Shown here piece after piece: positions 34,753 to 44,131 of a DNA stretch of 64,000 nt. The stretch is taken from the NCBI RefSeq assembly GCF_000786105.1, contig NZ_JTEV01000012.1, forward strand, positions 1 through 64,000, written 5' to 3'. Numbering within the stretch: position 1 is the stretch's first letter; each line of letters begins with the position of its first letter. Source of the DNA: Bdellovibrio sp. ArHS. GTDB lineage: Bacteria; Bdellovibrionota; Bdellovibrionia; Bdellovibrionales; Bdellovibrionaceae. The translations under genes were made by a program, and so were the position numbers. Below the pieces are notes generated by a model. That model ran no database searches. It had not been told where the DNA came from and saw only the letters and a list, made by a program, of their open reading frames with translations.

Positions 34753-36735
34753 CTATTCGACAGTTCCTAAACGAATATCTGAATCAAGAACAATGTACAA
34801 TTGGGCTTCTTCCTTAAGACTCCATTGTAAATCGTAAAGCTCACTCTGGCGGGGATACTTCTGCAATAAATCTTTCAGAATTCCCTGCGCGACCAGGCGT
34901 GCATTTTGCCGCAAGCTAGGATTGGTTTTGGTTTGCGGTTTTAAAGTTTCGGCGCGGTACTGCCAAAGCTGCACTTGAAACTGTTCATAGGGATGCAGAG
35001 TGTCCCCCGTTTTTAAAGAAATCTCCTGGAGTGTTTCTAAAGCCTGAGTCAAATCCAAATAGGCTTCCTCGCGCTGACCTTCCATGATGGCTTTGGCCGC
35101 GCGATGAATTTTAATTCGCGCCCACATGAAGTGATAAGGAAACTCGTAAACACCATCTGTTAAGGCTGTGTCTGAGGCCTTTTGCAATAAAGCCAATGTT
35201 TTATCAAAACCGTTTCGACTGCTATGATCGGCTTCGTTAGTGAGATAAGCCTGAACATAATATTTCATCGAATCATACCAAGCCGTCTTTGTCGGATCTT
35301 CCCAGGCGCGTTTCACGCCTAAAACTTCGACCGGAGAATCGGGGTTCGTTGTCAGTCTAAAGCCAATAAAAGGAGACCGGTTGGTGGGGTAAGTTTCCGC
35401 GACGCTCATCCACCATTCTAGTCTTGCCGGGACCATGACGTGCGTGGCAGCGGTGTAAACTTTCGTCGTGGTGCGACCAAAACTGCGGGGGCCCACCAAT
35501 TCATCGGTGTGTCCGCTTAAGCGATTGATAACCCATTGCGCATCGATCTGACCAAAATCTTCCTTCAAGGTGCGGTGCACGTGAGTCAAACGAGCGCGCG
35601 TTTCCAGGGTTTTGTTAAGGCTGTATTCGTAACCTTCGGCACTTGTACTCGGTGCCACGAAATGATTACTTTGACCTAAAAACGTCTGTTTTGATCTGCG
35701 CGCCACGGCCACGGTATTACCGCTGAGTTCGATCGACGCCGCCTCATCTGTTTTTGAGTCAGAAATAAAGAAGGTCCAGGCGCCAAAGCCTTTACGAGTT
35801 TGAATAAGATGAATGGCCTCATTCAAGGTTTTCGCATTCATCAAAATGGTGTGCAAAAGATAAGGAGCTATATCGGAACTGCCATTTTCATAACGGATTT
35901 GTGTTCCTTCTGTTTGCAATTCGTGCAAACTGACCGCCAGTCCGTAATTGTTAATTCCACTGATGCCGCCGGCATAGTGAAGGCCGGCTGACGCCAATCC
36001 CACTGAGGTGATTCCATTCTTTTGTCGGTTGATGATAATCACCTGCTGCGGTTCATAGAATCCCAGAAGGCCGGTATCAAAATTTCGTCCATGAACGAGG
36101 GCTCCATCCTTGGAGCTTGTCGCAGACGCACTGATCCCTGTGCACCCCATTTTTATTGAACGAAGTCCCTGCGCAATCTTCTTAAAAGGTTTTAAGAGAG
36201 CACTGCCCACGAAGTAAGGAGCGCATGATGCAAAAACTTTCATACTTCCTTTGCGTGGATTCTGTTCCAATTGTCTTTGCATAGAGTCGGCAAAAATAGA
36301 AAACTCCACCATATAATTGGTTTCTTCAAATTCTTTCCAGCCCACTTGGCTGCCGGCATCTTTTAAACCGCGATACAGGTTTTTGATTCCAGATTTGAAC
36401 TCTTCTGAAACACTGGATCGGTAGTTATCTAAAACACATTTTTTAACCAGAAGAATCTGATCAAGTTCTTGTGCGGAAAGGCCCGCAAAGGCGCGTGCGA
36501 CTTGAGTCTGAACGCCTTTTAAAACTCCTTTTTCAATTTCAGGCCGTAAAAAGAGGCCGTGATAATACGCCGTCTCGGCAAAGCCACCTTTAAGATCTAA
36601 AACGTGGACTTTATTTTTTGCGCCTTCCGCGCCACAGACAAAATGTTTCTGGCCCTGGAGTTCCCGGATCAGCGTGCAGTCCGCCCAGGTAAGAGCGGGT
36701 GTTAAAAATATCAGAAGGGTTAAGATTTTCTTCAT
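34753..36735 (-). CDS. Peptidase C45 family acyltransferase, extended
   Basis: A 660-residue exported protein (signal peptide to TWA, residue 18) with a C45 core, the family of acyl-CoA:6-aminopenicillanic acid acyltransferase, which self-cleaves before a Cys that becomes the N-terminal nucleophile. The predicted cleavage site is Gly197/Cys198 in KMGCTGISA, followed by the family motif ALVHGRNFDTG and later GISGINNYGLAVS. The N-terminal 197 residues would be the small subunit. About 200 residues beyond the usual end are helical and TPR-like, in line with a binding module. The start overlaps the LysE gene by four bases. It may form or hydrolyse amide bonds in the periplasm. Confidence 0.8.
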   Translation of the reverse strand: MKKILTLLIFLTPALTWADCTLIRELQGQKHFVCGAEGAKNKVHVLDLKGGFAETAYYHGLFLRPEIEKGVLKGVQTQVARAFAGLSAQELDQILLVKKCVLDNYRSSVSEEFKSGIKNLYRGLKDAGSQVGWKEFEETNYMVEFSIFADSMQRQLEQNPRKGSMKVFASCAPYFVGSALLKPFKKIAQGLRSIKMGCTGISASATSSKDGALVHGRNFDTGLLGFYEPQQVIIINRQKNGITSVGLASAGLHYAGGISGINNYGLAVSLHELQTEGTQIRYENGSSDIAPYLLHTILMNAKTLNEAIHLIQTRKGFGAWTFFISDSKTDEAASIELSGNTVAVARRSKQTFLGQSNHFVAPSTSAEGYEYSLNKTLETRARLTHVHRTLKEDFGQIDAQWVINRLSGHTDELVGPRSFGRTTTKVYTAATHVMVPARLEWWMSVAETYPTNRSPFIGFRLTTNPDSPVEVLGVKRAWEDPTKTAWYDSMKYYVQAYLTNEADHSSRNGFDKTLALLQKASDTALTDGVYEFPYHFMWARIKIHRAAKAIMEGQREEAYLDLTQALETLQEISLKTGDTLHPYEQFQVQLWQYRAETLKPQTKTNPSLRQNARLVAQGILKDLLQKYPRQSELYDLQWSLKEEAQLYIVLDSDIRLGTVE

Positions 36736-37310
36736 AGGATCCCCATAGATAAATACGCCGAGAAAGTTAAAAAACCGCAGGCGGCGATGACTTCCAGATG
36801 GCGTAAAATTTGTTTTAAATGGCTTTTAAAATGACTGATAACAAATAGAAGAAGAACGAAGCTGACCAAAAATGCCAATGTGTAAGACAGAGCTCCGATC
36901 AATAATGCCGAGGTGGTTGCAGCTGCCATATTGGAAAAGAGACCCGCATAAATAAATACCAGATGAAAATTGCCCATCGTCAGCAAGAAACTTTTTCTAA
37001 AAGAGGGCGGACGAATCGCGCCTTCTAAAGACGTCGAAGCTTTGGCAGATAGAAGAATCTTGGCGGAATAAAGAATAAGGCAAATGACTGTTAAAATTGT
37101 TAAAAGGATCCGCAGCCATTCTTGTTGCAGCCAGGGACTTTGCAATAAAGCCAAAGCTAAACCGATGTAAATCACATCTCCGACCAGAAAGCCGGCAATG
37201 GACTTCCAAGGCCAAGAGCGTTCAGCGACCAGGCTGCGAATGATATTAAAACTCGCGGGCCCCAAGGCGAATGCCGAGATAAAACCGATCGAGATCAGCC
37301 AAAGAATCAT
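36732..37310 (-). CDS. LysE-family exporter
   Basis: A 192-residue inner-membrane protein of the LysE/RhtB superfamily, which exports amino acids and related small molecules. The N-terminus FALGPASFNIIRSLVAERSWPWKSIAGFLVGDVIYI carries the GP-x-x-x-x-I pattern and the Gly/Asp element of the family, and five to six hydrophobic helices are visible. It overlaps the genes on both sides by four bases, so it is translated together with the GH3 enzyme before it and the C45 enzyme after it. Export of an amino-acid conjugate is a reasonable but unproven guess. Confidence 0.87.
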   Translation of the reverse strand: MILWLISIGFISAFALGPASFNIIRSLVAERSWPWKSIAGFLVGDVIYIGLALALLQSPWLQQEWLRILLTILTVICLILYSAKILLSAKASTSLEGAIRPPSFRKSFLLTMGNFHLVFIYAGLFSNMAAATTSALLIGALSYTLAFLVSFVLLLFVISHFKSHLKQILRHLEVIAACGFLTFSAYLSMGIL

Positions 37311-38821
37311 TGGATTTCTCCGGAAATATTCAAACGCATGAAGTGCAAATATTCTTCAGCTGTTTCAAAAGTCGTCTTTAATTTGAACTGACCACGACTG
37401 CGATTGCTCTCGAAGTATTTTTGCAGGTAGTCCGCGCTCATCACAGAGACTTGGGCTGGCCCCAGAACGCCCACTTCGCGGCAATCTTTGTAGTCTCCGT
37501 TCAGGCGTTTCATTTCCGCATCAAGAGTGGCCGCGACCTCGTCCGCATTGATAGCCGCATGGGCCGGCACAAATAAGGTCCAATGATAAGAGGTCTTGCC
37601 GTTGTTTAAGACCGGTGAAAGAAAGAAGTGGCGTAAATCAACGTTGCGAATGTTTTTGGTGGAAAGATAGCAGTCCAGAATTTCGTCATCAGACACTTTT
37701 TCCGCCGCAAGGTTCATTCCTGTGCTTTTTCTTCCGACGAATTCAAAAACAAGATCCTCGCCGTTTTGCTGGAAGCTGATGACGTCTTTCATACAATAGT
37801 GGATAAGGCCATTGGGAGTGCCGACGTTGATAAAATAGGGAACACCCATCTGGATTTCGTGAAGTCCCAGAGATCTCTTTTCGCCTTCGACCGGAGTGAA
37901 AGAGTAAAGGAGATCGGGGTTAAGAAAATATTTCTGTCTGCCGTTTTGATATTTCTCATAGGGAAGGCCGATGGCGGCTTCTGTGGCTGCGTAGACGCCG
38001 TAGTAGTTCAGTTCATGGCCAACAAGTCTATTAAGTCTTTCGGTGTACTGTTTAATAGGTGTCGCCGCATAGATAAAAACCTTCAGTCGCGGCCAAATTT
38101 CATTGATGGTTTTTTTTCCGGTCTTTTGCAGTATGGCCTCAAAGATACTGATGAGATAGGTAGGAATTCCACTGACAACCTGGATGTCCTGGTGCAGGGA
38201 TTCTTCGATCAGCATGTCGATTTTGCGGTCCCAATTGGAAATCGCCAGAACCTCTTTTGAGGGAAAGGTGGTCTTTGCGAGGGCCTTGGGAACGCGGGTG
38301 CTTAAGATGCCCGAGATATATCCGAATTTAATATTGTTCTGAGTGTAAAGATAGGGATCGGAACCGAAAGTCAGACGACCCACTTTTAGAAAATTGATAT
38401 CCGGTTCCAGCGTACTCATCTTGCTGGCGATCCTTTTTTGGGATTTTAAGAACATGCGGATCATACGCTCGTTGTAGGGAACTCGCTTGCTGTCTTTTCC
38501 TGAAGTTCCAGAAGAAAGGCCGCAGTATTCCACTTTATCTTTAAAGAGAATGTTTTTGTGTCCCGCCGCGATCATATCGACATAAGGGGCGTAGTCATCG
38601 TAATTGTAGACGGGGACGTGCGTGACGAATTCCTCGTAGTTTTTAATGTGCGCCAAGCGAAGGTCTTTATAGATACGCGTGCCGCTCAGCGAGCGCTTCA
38701 TGTTCGTGAAGTTTCTTTCTTGTTTATTTAAAAGATCTTCACGGCTGACGCTCATGTATTGAGAATAGGTCTTTAAGTATTTTTGCCCTAAGCCTCGCAC
38801 GACTGAATCGACCGCAAACAT
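37307..38821 (-). CDS. GH3-family acyl-adenylating enzyme
   Basis: A 504-residue cytoplasmic enzyme of the GH3 family, part of the ANL adenylate-forming superfamily. In plants, GH3 enzymes activate carboxylic acids with ATP and join them to amino acids. The phosphate-binding motif GLSSGTSGKDSKRVPYNE is clear, followed by motifs such as YAATEAAIGLPY and the C-terminal FLSPVLNNGKTSYHW. It is the first gene of the operon with LysE and C45. A strong AAGGAG ribosome site precedes the ATG, and two matched inverted repeats lie upstream. The actual acid and amine are unknown. Confidence 0.87.
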   Translation of the reverse strand: MFAVDSVVRGLGQKYLKTYSQYMSVSREDLLNKQERNFTNMKRSLSGTRIYKDLRLAHIKNYEEFVTHVPVYNYDDYAPYVDMIAAGHKNILFKDKVEYCGLSSGTSGKDSKRVPYNERMIRMFLKSQKRIASKMSTLEPDINFLKVGRLTFGSDPYLYTQNNIKFGYISGILSTRVPKALAKTTFPSKEVLAISNWDRKIDMLIEESLHQDIQVVSGIPTYLISIFEAILQKTGKKTINEIWPRLKVFIYAATPIKQYTERLNRLVGHELNYYGVYAATEAAIGLPYEKYQNGRQKYFLNPDLLYSFTPVEGEKRSLGLHEIQMGVPYFINVGTPNGLIHYCMKDVISFQQNGEDLVFEFVGRKSTGMNLAAEKVSDDEILDCYLSTKNIRNVDLRHFFLSPVLNNGKTSYHWTLFVPAHAAINADEVAATLDAEMKRLNGDYKDCREVGVLGPAQVSVMSADYLQKYFESNRSRGQFKLKTTFETAEEYLHFMRLNISGEIQ

Positions 38822-38884
38822 AAAAAGTCTCCTTCTTGATGGGAGGAATCTATTTCGGTTTAGGTCTTATGTCGCGGAGTTCCC

Positions 38885-38911
38885 TTGACAGGTTTGCGGT
38901 AAAACTGTCGA
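38885..38911. promoter_or_regulatory. Inverted-repeat operator, copy 1
   Basis: TTGACAG-N13-CTGTCGA, 27 bases with 7-base arms (one mismatch). It lies between the divergent GH3 operon (start 38821) and TetR gene (start 38963). The TTGACA half may also serve as a -35 element, with TCGAAT 17 bases later as a poor -10. A matching copy lies exactly 42 bases downstream. Confidence 0.6.
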
Positions 38912-38926
38912 ATTCGCCGACTTCGG

Positions 38927-38953
38927 TTGACAGATTTTAAGGGTTTTTGTCAA
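38927..38953. promoter_or_regulatory. Inverted-repeat operator, copy 2
   Basis: TTGACAG-N13-TTGTCAA, the same 7-13-7 layout as copy 1 and 42 bases (four helical turns) from it. Only the arms are conserved between the copies, while the 13-base centres differ, as expected for a protein-binding site. It ends nine bases before the TetR ATG, so binding would block that promoter. Confidence 0.6.
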
Positions 38954-38962
38954 AATTGCATT

Positions 38963-39466
38963 ATGGCAACACAGTCCAAAGAAGACATCTATTTCGCCGT
39001 CTGCAATGCAATCCTCAAAATGGAAGTGGCGAAGGGTCATCTGGCCTGGACACTTTCAGATATCTCCCGGGAATCGGGAGTCACCCGCTCTCTGATATAT
39101 TACTACTTCGGTAAAGAGAAAAAGACGGCCTTGGAAGAGGCCTATAAGTTTGTGATCGCGAATTTTTGGAATTTTGAACGGACACGGACTATGGGAATTC
39201 GCGATCGTCTGAAGCAGATTCTTGAGGACGTTAAGAAAATGCCCTTTCTTTTTGTGCTCTATTATCTGAACAAAAATAAAGATAGCGAAATTGGAAAAAT
39301 GATCCACGACGCCGAAGCAATGTTGCTGCAGGCTTTGCAGAAAGAGTTTCCGCATTTGAGTGAAACCCAAGTTCTTGAAGTGTATCTGAAAGAGCTGGGG
39401 GCGATCACTTTCCAGCTCCCTTCAGAAAAAGTGGCTGATCTTTTCGAAGACTATATTCGCCGCTAA
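38963..39466 (+). CDS. TetR-family regulator of the GH3/RND locus
   Basis: A 167-residue regulator with an N-terminal TetR helix-turn-helix: TLSDISRESGVTRSLIYYYFGKEKKTAL. The C-terminal ligand domain has no recognisable ligand family. I use ATG 38963; a longer TTG-initiated frame would start inside operator copy 2 and would place the helix-turn-helix unusually far from the N-terminus. It diverges from the GH3 operon and converges on the RND gene, the stops overlapping by four bases. Control of itself and the GH3 operon through the two inverted repeats is likely. Confidence 0.88.
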   Translation: MATQSKEDIYFAVCNAILKMEVAKGHLAWTLSDISRESGVTRSLIYYYFGKEKKTALEEAYKFVIANFWNFERTRTMGIRDRLKQILEDVKKMPFLFVLYYLNKNKDSEIGKMIHDAEAMLLQALQKEFPHLSETQVLEVYLKELGAITFQLPSEKVADLFEDYIRR

Positions 39467-40248
39467 TTGTCCGCAAGAGCCTTCGGTGTAAAGCGGGATG
39501 TCTTAAGTCCCTGATCTAATTTTACACCTGAAATCGCTATTTCAGTGCCGCGGTTGTTTTGGACGTTGCGGATTTTAATTTTTGATGCGCGCCACTTTGT
39601 CGGTGACACTTTTTTATATCCCACAACATCAAGAACTTTGAGCAGCTTTCCTTGCTTGTCATAGCATTCTGATTTCATGGGTAAAAATTCATCAGCTTGG
39701 ATGAAGCTGATAATTTTAGAATAGTTCGGTGAGGTCGAATTCACATCACTTTCGATAAGATAGTATTTCTTTCCCTTCACTTCGACGGTTTTCTTAAGGA
39801 CATTCTGCGCACCTTGTTCGCGATTGAAATCAAAGTCTTCGGTGCTGAGTTCTGAGCCCAGAATACCACCTTGTCCGCTTTCCCCCGTCAGGCGACGGGT
39901 CTGTTTGGAAGAGGGTAGATAGATCCATTTGTCTTCCTGTTCATTTTTTAAAGTGGCTAACAAAGCTGTGCCTTTAAGATCCTGAGGCTTTTGCATGCGC
40001 ACCATCAGATAGTGTTCTTTTTTGCTGGGGCTTAAGCGCCAGATGCGCATCTCGCGTTCTTTGCTGGAGCCGTCGGCTTCGATGATTTTCATTGAAATCT
40101 GCAGTTCCTCATCCTTGGCGCGAAGGCGTTGACTCATCTGCTCGCCGATCTGTTGGACCGTCGGTGCGCCGCTGGGGGATTGCGCAAATGTCGGTGTTGG
40201 TGAGAACGAGATGAAAAGAGCCATAAAGATCGCAGATGCAGTCGCCAT
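39463..40248 (-). CDS. Possible separately translated LolA-like carrier
   Basis: Inside the RND-LolA fusion, ATG 40248 (codon 758) is preceded by AAGGAG at a normal distance and begins a peptide MATASAIFMALFISF...PTFAQ with the look of a cleavable Sec signal. Translation from here would give a 261-residue periplasmic carrier identical to the C-terminus of the fusion. It may be a relic of an ancestral separate gene, or a genuine second product. Confidence 0.45.
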   Translation of the reverse strand: MATASAIFMALFISFSPTPTFAQSPSGAPTVQQIGEQMSQRLRAKDEELQISMKIIEADGSSKEREMRIWRLSPSKKEHYLMVRMQKPQDLKGTALLATLKNEQEDKWIYLPSSKQTRRLTGESGQGGILGSELSTEDFDFNREQGAQNVLKKTVEVKGKKYYLIESDVNSTSPNYSKIISFIQADEFLPMKSECYDKQGKLLKVLDVVGYKKVSPTKWRASKIKIRNVQNNRGTEIAISGVKLDQGLKTSRFTPKALADN

Positions 40249-42519
40249 TATTTTCTCCTTTTTCCACGGTACTGAATTCAAAAGCCACGGGCAACTTTTC
40301 AACAAAGTTGGCAGAAGAATCAAATCACCCACCAGTCCTGCCAGCATGGATAAAAGCATGTAAAATCCAAAGATCCGATTCATGGCAAAATACGAAGCCA
40401 TAAATACTGAAAAGCCAGCCAGTAAAGTCATGCTAGAAATCAAACAGGGATTGCCTTCCCGCCAAAGGGTCTTTTCGATTTCCAATTCACGTGAACGCGG
40501 ATATTTCTTTTGAATCGCGCGCAGTCTTTCCAAAAGATAGACGGTGTTGTTAAATGCCAAACCCAAGGCGATGGAAAAGATGATTGCCACACTGGGTTTG
40601 ATCGGGGTTTGGGATAGAGCCAGGAAGCCCAACAAGGCTGCCGGCGGCACCAGGTTAGGAATACACGCGACCAAGGCCCAACGCACAGAGCGGAAGACGA
40701 AAATCAAAAGCAGACAGATTGCGGCCATGGATTGCCAAAAGCCGAAAATCAGCTCATGCGATAGTTCATTATTCAAATGATGAATTGTTGAACCCATGCC
40801 TGTGATCTCAGTGCTAAGTTCGGGAAACTTTTTTTCAGTTAGATTTTTGATCTTCAAGACCAGTGAATGTAATTCATTACCGGGAAGATCTTGGGTGCGA
40901 ACCGAAATGCGAGTGTTTGACGAGTCCGTATTTAAGAAATTTTTCAGTGGACTGTTGCTAGATAGCGAGTACAGGAAAAAAACTTCTGCTGTCGAAGAGC
41001 GACTGGCGGGCAGACGCGAATGATGCAGGTTTGCCGCCGCCACCAGATCGGGCAATCCCACGACACTACCCACTCCTGGCAGGGCGCGAATGTCGGAAAG
41101 ATGCTGATCCAGGCGGGCTAATAAGGTGGGGTCGTTCCACGTCTCTGGCGAGCCCTTAAGTTCAATGTCGATAGGAATCATCCCACCCAATTCTTTATCA
41201 ATGGTCTCTGTGGAAAGACGTACTTGGTGATTGGCGGGAAGGTCGTCAAAAAGACGAGCCGACCAGGACAGACTTTGTCCTTTGATGGCCAGGGCCGACG
41301 AGACAAGAATGATCAGGAAGGCCCACACTCCAGAACGTCGGAACAAATAGAGTCCCCAGCGCGCACGACTCCAGGCCCACTGGCGAGCTCGGGGACCCGG
41401 CAGAAAGTGCAGCATCGGGAAAAGAAGCAAGGTCGTCACAACCCAGCCTGTCGTGATAGAAATGGCGGCCGTGATTCCGTAGTCCCGGATCAGAGGGACT
41501 TTCACAGTCAGTAAAGCTAGGAAGCCGATCATGGTGGTCATTGAGGCAATGAAGTTTGGTCCTAACAAGGTTTTGAAGGTGTAAGTGACCAGTTCATTAT
41601 GGGTCGCGTGCGGCTGATTTTTACGTTCTTCTGTGTATCTTAAGAGCGTGTGGATACACAGCGATACCACATCGACCGTTGTCAGGATGGGGATCGTGCT
41701 GGATAGAATTGAAAACGGGTAGCCAGCCAACGCCATGATCGCTAGAACGATGATATTTGCGCAGAGGATGACGATAAACGAAATAATCAAAGGTGACCAA
41801 TTAGAGAAAATTAAACCCAAGACAATGAAACAGGCCAAAAAACCCAAGACCACAAAGTTGCGAATTTCTGTCTGAAGAAGAACACCCACGTCCGTCTGTA
41901 CCGCCGGAGTTCCGCCGATCTCCACTTTTGAAAACGGCACCGCAGCGTTGGCAGTGACCTCAAGATTCTGGCGCAGATGCAGAATCTCAGTCGTGTTGAG
42001 AGCTTTGACATTCACAATGACTGAAGCAGTTCTGCCATCTTTCGATATCAAAGTCGGTGAGATGAGGGGATTGTTGGTGGTCTCTTTTTGCCATTGTTCG
42101 GTGGGAAGATTTTTTAACAACGGCCCCACACTTAGACCATGGTCGCTACTGAGTGCGCCTTGAACCGTGGCCAGACTGAGAGTGTTTTTAACTCCTGGAA
42201 AGTGCGCCAAGAGTTCTGTGAGTCTTTCTAGGCTTTGAATTTTATCTTTTTCAAACCAGGTCTCGCTAGGATGGGAAATCTTTGCTGTAATGATGAACGG
42301 TTGTGAATCTGGAAGTTGAAAAAGCTGTCTTGTATGTTCGTCTCTCTTCAAGAGTGGATTATCCTGAGGAAGAAACTGCTTTAAGCTGTACTGCGTTTGC
42401 AATTTAGGAAGAGCAAAGAGGCTTAATAAGGTAATCACAAAAACTAAAAGCAAAGTTGAAATGGAGATTCTTTTGACGGAATCAGGGAAGTTTGTTTTTT
42501 CCAATTTCGGTTTCTTCAT
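39463..42519 (-). CDS. RND/MMPL exporter fused to a LolA-like domain
   Basis: A 1018-residue protein. Residues 1 to about 750 are an MMPL/RND exporter of the HAE3/hydrophobe type: two hydrophobic blocks, each preceded by a periplasmic loop, with phrases such as LVLAIMALAGYPFSILSS-like segments and TVYLLERLRAIQKKYPRSR in the second block. Residues about 785-1018 match the outer-membrane-lipoprotein-sorting protein family (COG2834, LolA/LolB-like): EMRIWRLSPSKKEHYLMVRM, EQEDKWIYLPSSKQTRRL, KWRASKIKIRNV. In most bacteria these two parts are separate adjacent genes. Here they are joined in frame through a stretch that still contains a ribosome site, ATG 40248 and a signal-peptide-like sequence. 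Function: export of lipids or hydrophobic molecules across the periplasm, inferred. Confidence 0.85.
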   Translation of the reverse strand: MKKPKLEKTNFPDSVKRISISTLLLVFVITLLSLFALPKLQTQYSLKQFLPQDNPLLKRDEHTRQLFQLPDSQPFIITAKISHPSETWFEKDKIQSLERLTELLAHFPGVKNTLSLATVQGALSSDHGLSVGPLLKNLPTEQWQKETTNNPLISPTLISKDGRTASVIVNVKALNTTEILHLRQNLEVTANAAVPFSKVEIGGTPAVQTDVGVLLQTEIRNFVVLGFLACFIVLGLIFSNWSPLIISFIVILCANIIVLAIMALAGYPFSILSSTIPILTTVDVVSLCIHTLLRYTEERKNQPHATHNELVTYTFKTLLGPNFIASMTTMIGFLALLTVKVPLIRDYGITAAISITTGWVVTTLLLFPMLHFLPGPRARQWAWSRARWGLYLFRRSGVWAFLIILVSSALAIKGQSLSWSARLFDDLPANHQVRLSTETIDKELGGMIPIDIELKGSPETWNDPTLLARLDQHLSDIRALPGVGSVVGLPDLVAAANLHHSRLPASRSSTAEVFFLYSLSSNSPLKNFLNTDSSNTRISVRTQDLPGNELHSLVLKIKNLTEKKFPELSTEITGMGSTIHHLNNELSHELIFGFWQSMAAICLLLIFVFRSVRWALVACIPNLVPPAALLGFLALSQTPIKPSVAIIFSIALGLAFNNTVYLLERLRAIQKKYPRSRELEIEKTLWREGNPCLISSMTLLAGFSVFMASYFAMNRIFGFYMLLSMLAGLVGDLILLPTLLKSCPWLLNSVPWKKEKIMATASAIFMALFISFSPTPTFAQSPSGAPTVQQIGEQMSQRLRAKDEELQISMKIIEADGSSKEREMRIWRLSPSKKEHYLMVRMQKPQDLKGTALLATLKNEQEDKWIYLPSSKQTRRLTGESGQGGILGSELSTEDFDFNREQGAQNVLKKTVEVKGKKYYLIESDVNSTSPNYSKIISFIQADEFLPMKSECYDKQGKLLKVLDVVGYKKVSPTKWRASKIKIRNVQNNRGTEIAISGVKLDQGLKTSRFTPKALADN

Positions 42520-42589
42520 CAGTTGTCTTCTTTCGATTCTTTTTTAACAAGTGCTTTAGAAAATTGGGGATAAGCCGTATTCTACAAAC

Positions 42590-44131
42590 ATGAAGATGGG
42601 AAACACGATGAGAAAATCTAAATCAAGCTTGATAACGACAAAGGGCCTAGTTGCATCACTGTTTACATTGTTCTTCTCCTTTGAAGCTCTTTCAGTTTCG
42701 CAAATTAACTCAGAATTTCAATTAGCACTTCCTAGACAGTTTCAAGAAAATTTGATTGCGAAAAAATGGGAAACCCTCGTGAATCAAGAGTTTCAAGGGA
42801 ATTGGCAATTTCCTGATCAGGAAATTGCCGCTCAAGATGTTCCTGTAAAAATAAAAAACATTTCTTTGAAAGTTCTGACTCATCTGGAGAAACCAGCGCT
42901 GCAGCCTCAGCAAACGTCTTTACTGTTAATGTCTAAAGATCTGAAAGCGCAACTCGTGATTGGTGAAGTGAGTGTTGACCATATTGTCGAAAGAGTGGTC
43001 GGTGGAATCGTCGGTCGTTTTCGCGTTCAAGCCTCTTGTAAAAATGTGTCTCTGATAATGAAGCCAGGGCAAGGCTCGATGTCCCTGGCGCTGCGGCCCT
43101 CGGTGGGGGCGAACACTGCGTCGGCCGTCGTTCAGGAAGTCCGAGTGGCCTGGGCGCCGGGAAGTTGGAATTCAGAGGGTATCCACTGTGAAGGTGTCGA
43201 AGGATTTGCCGATTTATTGAAAACTGAGATCGATAAAATGGCCAACGATTCAGAGAGTTTCATTCAACCTAAAAAAGACCTCATTAAGAAATATGTGGAA
43301 AGCTACCTGCAAGATCTAAAGTTGGATTTTTCCAGTCCACGTCAGTTGATTGTGTCTCGTCCTGATATTCGTGTCTTAATGAAGGTGGATCAATATACGG
43401 ACCAAGGCGAAGCGGGCGCCCTGGTGCAAGGTCATCTGCAGATTGAGTTTTTAAAATCCCCTGACGAGGAAGTTACAAATCTGACTTTATCACCCGGGTC
43501 GATGGTGGGGGGAGGCGCTGAGGCGCAGATTCTTTTACCTAAGGATTTCGTCAAACAAGTTCTGGCAAAAGCGTATTCGGCCAATGCCTGGCTTCATCAA
43601 ATCACTTCTGATAAGCTGCCGGGTTTTAGCAGTCTGATGAATTCGCGATTTCTGCAGTTTTTTGTCTGGCCGGCCTTGCGCGACTATGCAAAATCAACAA
43701 AGTTTCTCTTTGAAGTCTATTCAAACAAAGACATGGAGATTCAGGGCGCGGGCCTGCAGTATCAGGTCAAAGCCAACATGTATTCACGCATGCGGGCCCC
43801 TCGCTCGGGCGCTTATGTGCCTTTTGTGAACTGGTCTGTTCCCTTAAATTCAAAAATCAATTTGCAGATTGCAAACGGCAAGGCCTCTGCCACTTTCATT
43901 AATCCGACCCTGGGTTTGACGCCTTATTATGATGCTTCCTATGTCGCTAAGTACTCACCGAACCGACGCATATTGTATGGAACGATTCGGGATAAAGTCC
44001 TTGCCGGTATCTGGGGTAAAACCTTGTCTTTTGAGATCCCTCAGCTTCCGCTTATGGAAGGGGTCAGTTTAAAAGTGAAGAAGGTGTTGGCTCCGGCAAA
44101 TCAGGATTTGATATTGCAGTTGGCGCCTTAA
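42590..44131 (+). CDS. Large secreted protein of unknown function
   Basis: A 513-residue exported protein with no family I can name. A basic N-terminus and hydrophobic core (GLVASLFTLFFSFEAL) form a signal peptide ending near SVS. The mature part is beta-rich, with two similar-looking stretches, each with a long amphipathic sheet followed by a helix. That layout would fit a tubular lipid-binding (BPI-like) fold, but this is speculation. ATG codons at 42590, 42596 and 42608 are possible; the last gives the shortest signal peptide. It diverges from the RND-LolA gene by 70 bases and overlaps the convergent outer-membrane gene by four, consistent with an accessory role in the export locus. Confidence 0.75.
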   Translation: MKMGNTMRKSKSSLITTKGLVASLFTLFFSFEALSVSQINSEFQLALPRQFQENLIAKKWETLVNQEFQGNWQFPDQEIAAQDVPVKIKNISLKVLTHLEKPALQPQQTSLLLMSKDLKAQLVIGEVSVDHIVERVVGGIVGRFRVQASCKNVSLIMKPGQGSMSLALRPSVGANTASAVVQEVRVAWAPGSWNSEGIHCEGVEGFADLLKTEIDKMANDSESFIQPKKDLIKKYVESYLQDLKLDFSSPRQLIVSRPDIRVLMKVDQYTDQGEAGALVQGHLQIEFLKSPDEEVTNLTLSPGSMVGGGAEAQILLPKDFVKQVLAKAYSANAWLHQITSDKLPGFSSLMNSRFLQFFVWPALRDYAKSTKFLFEVYSNKDMEIQGAGLQYQVKANMYSRMRAPRSGAYVPFVNWSVPLNSKINLQIANGKASATFINPTLGLTPYYDASYVAKYSPNRRILYGTIRDKVLAGIWGKTLSFEIPQLPLMEGVSLKVKKVLAPANQDLILQLAP

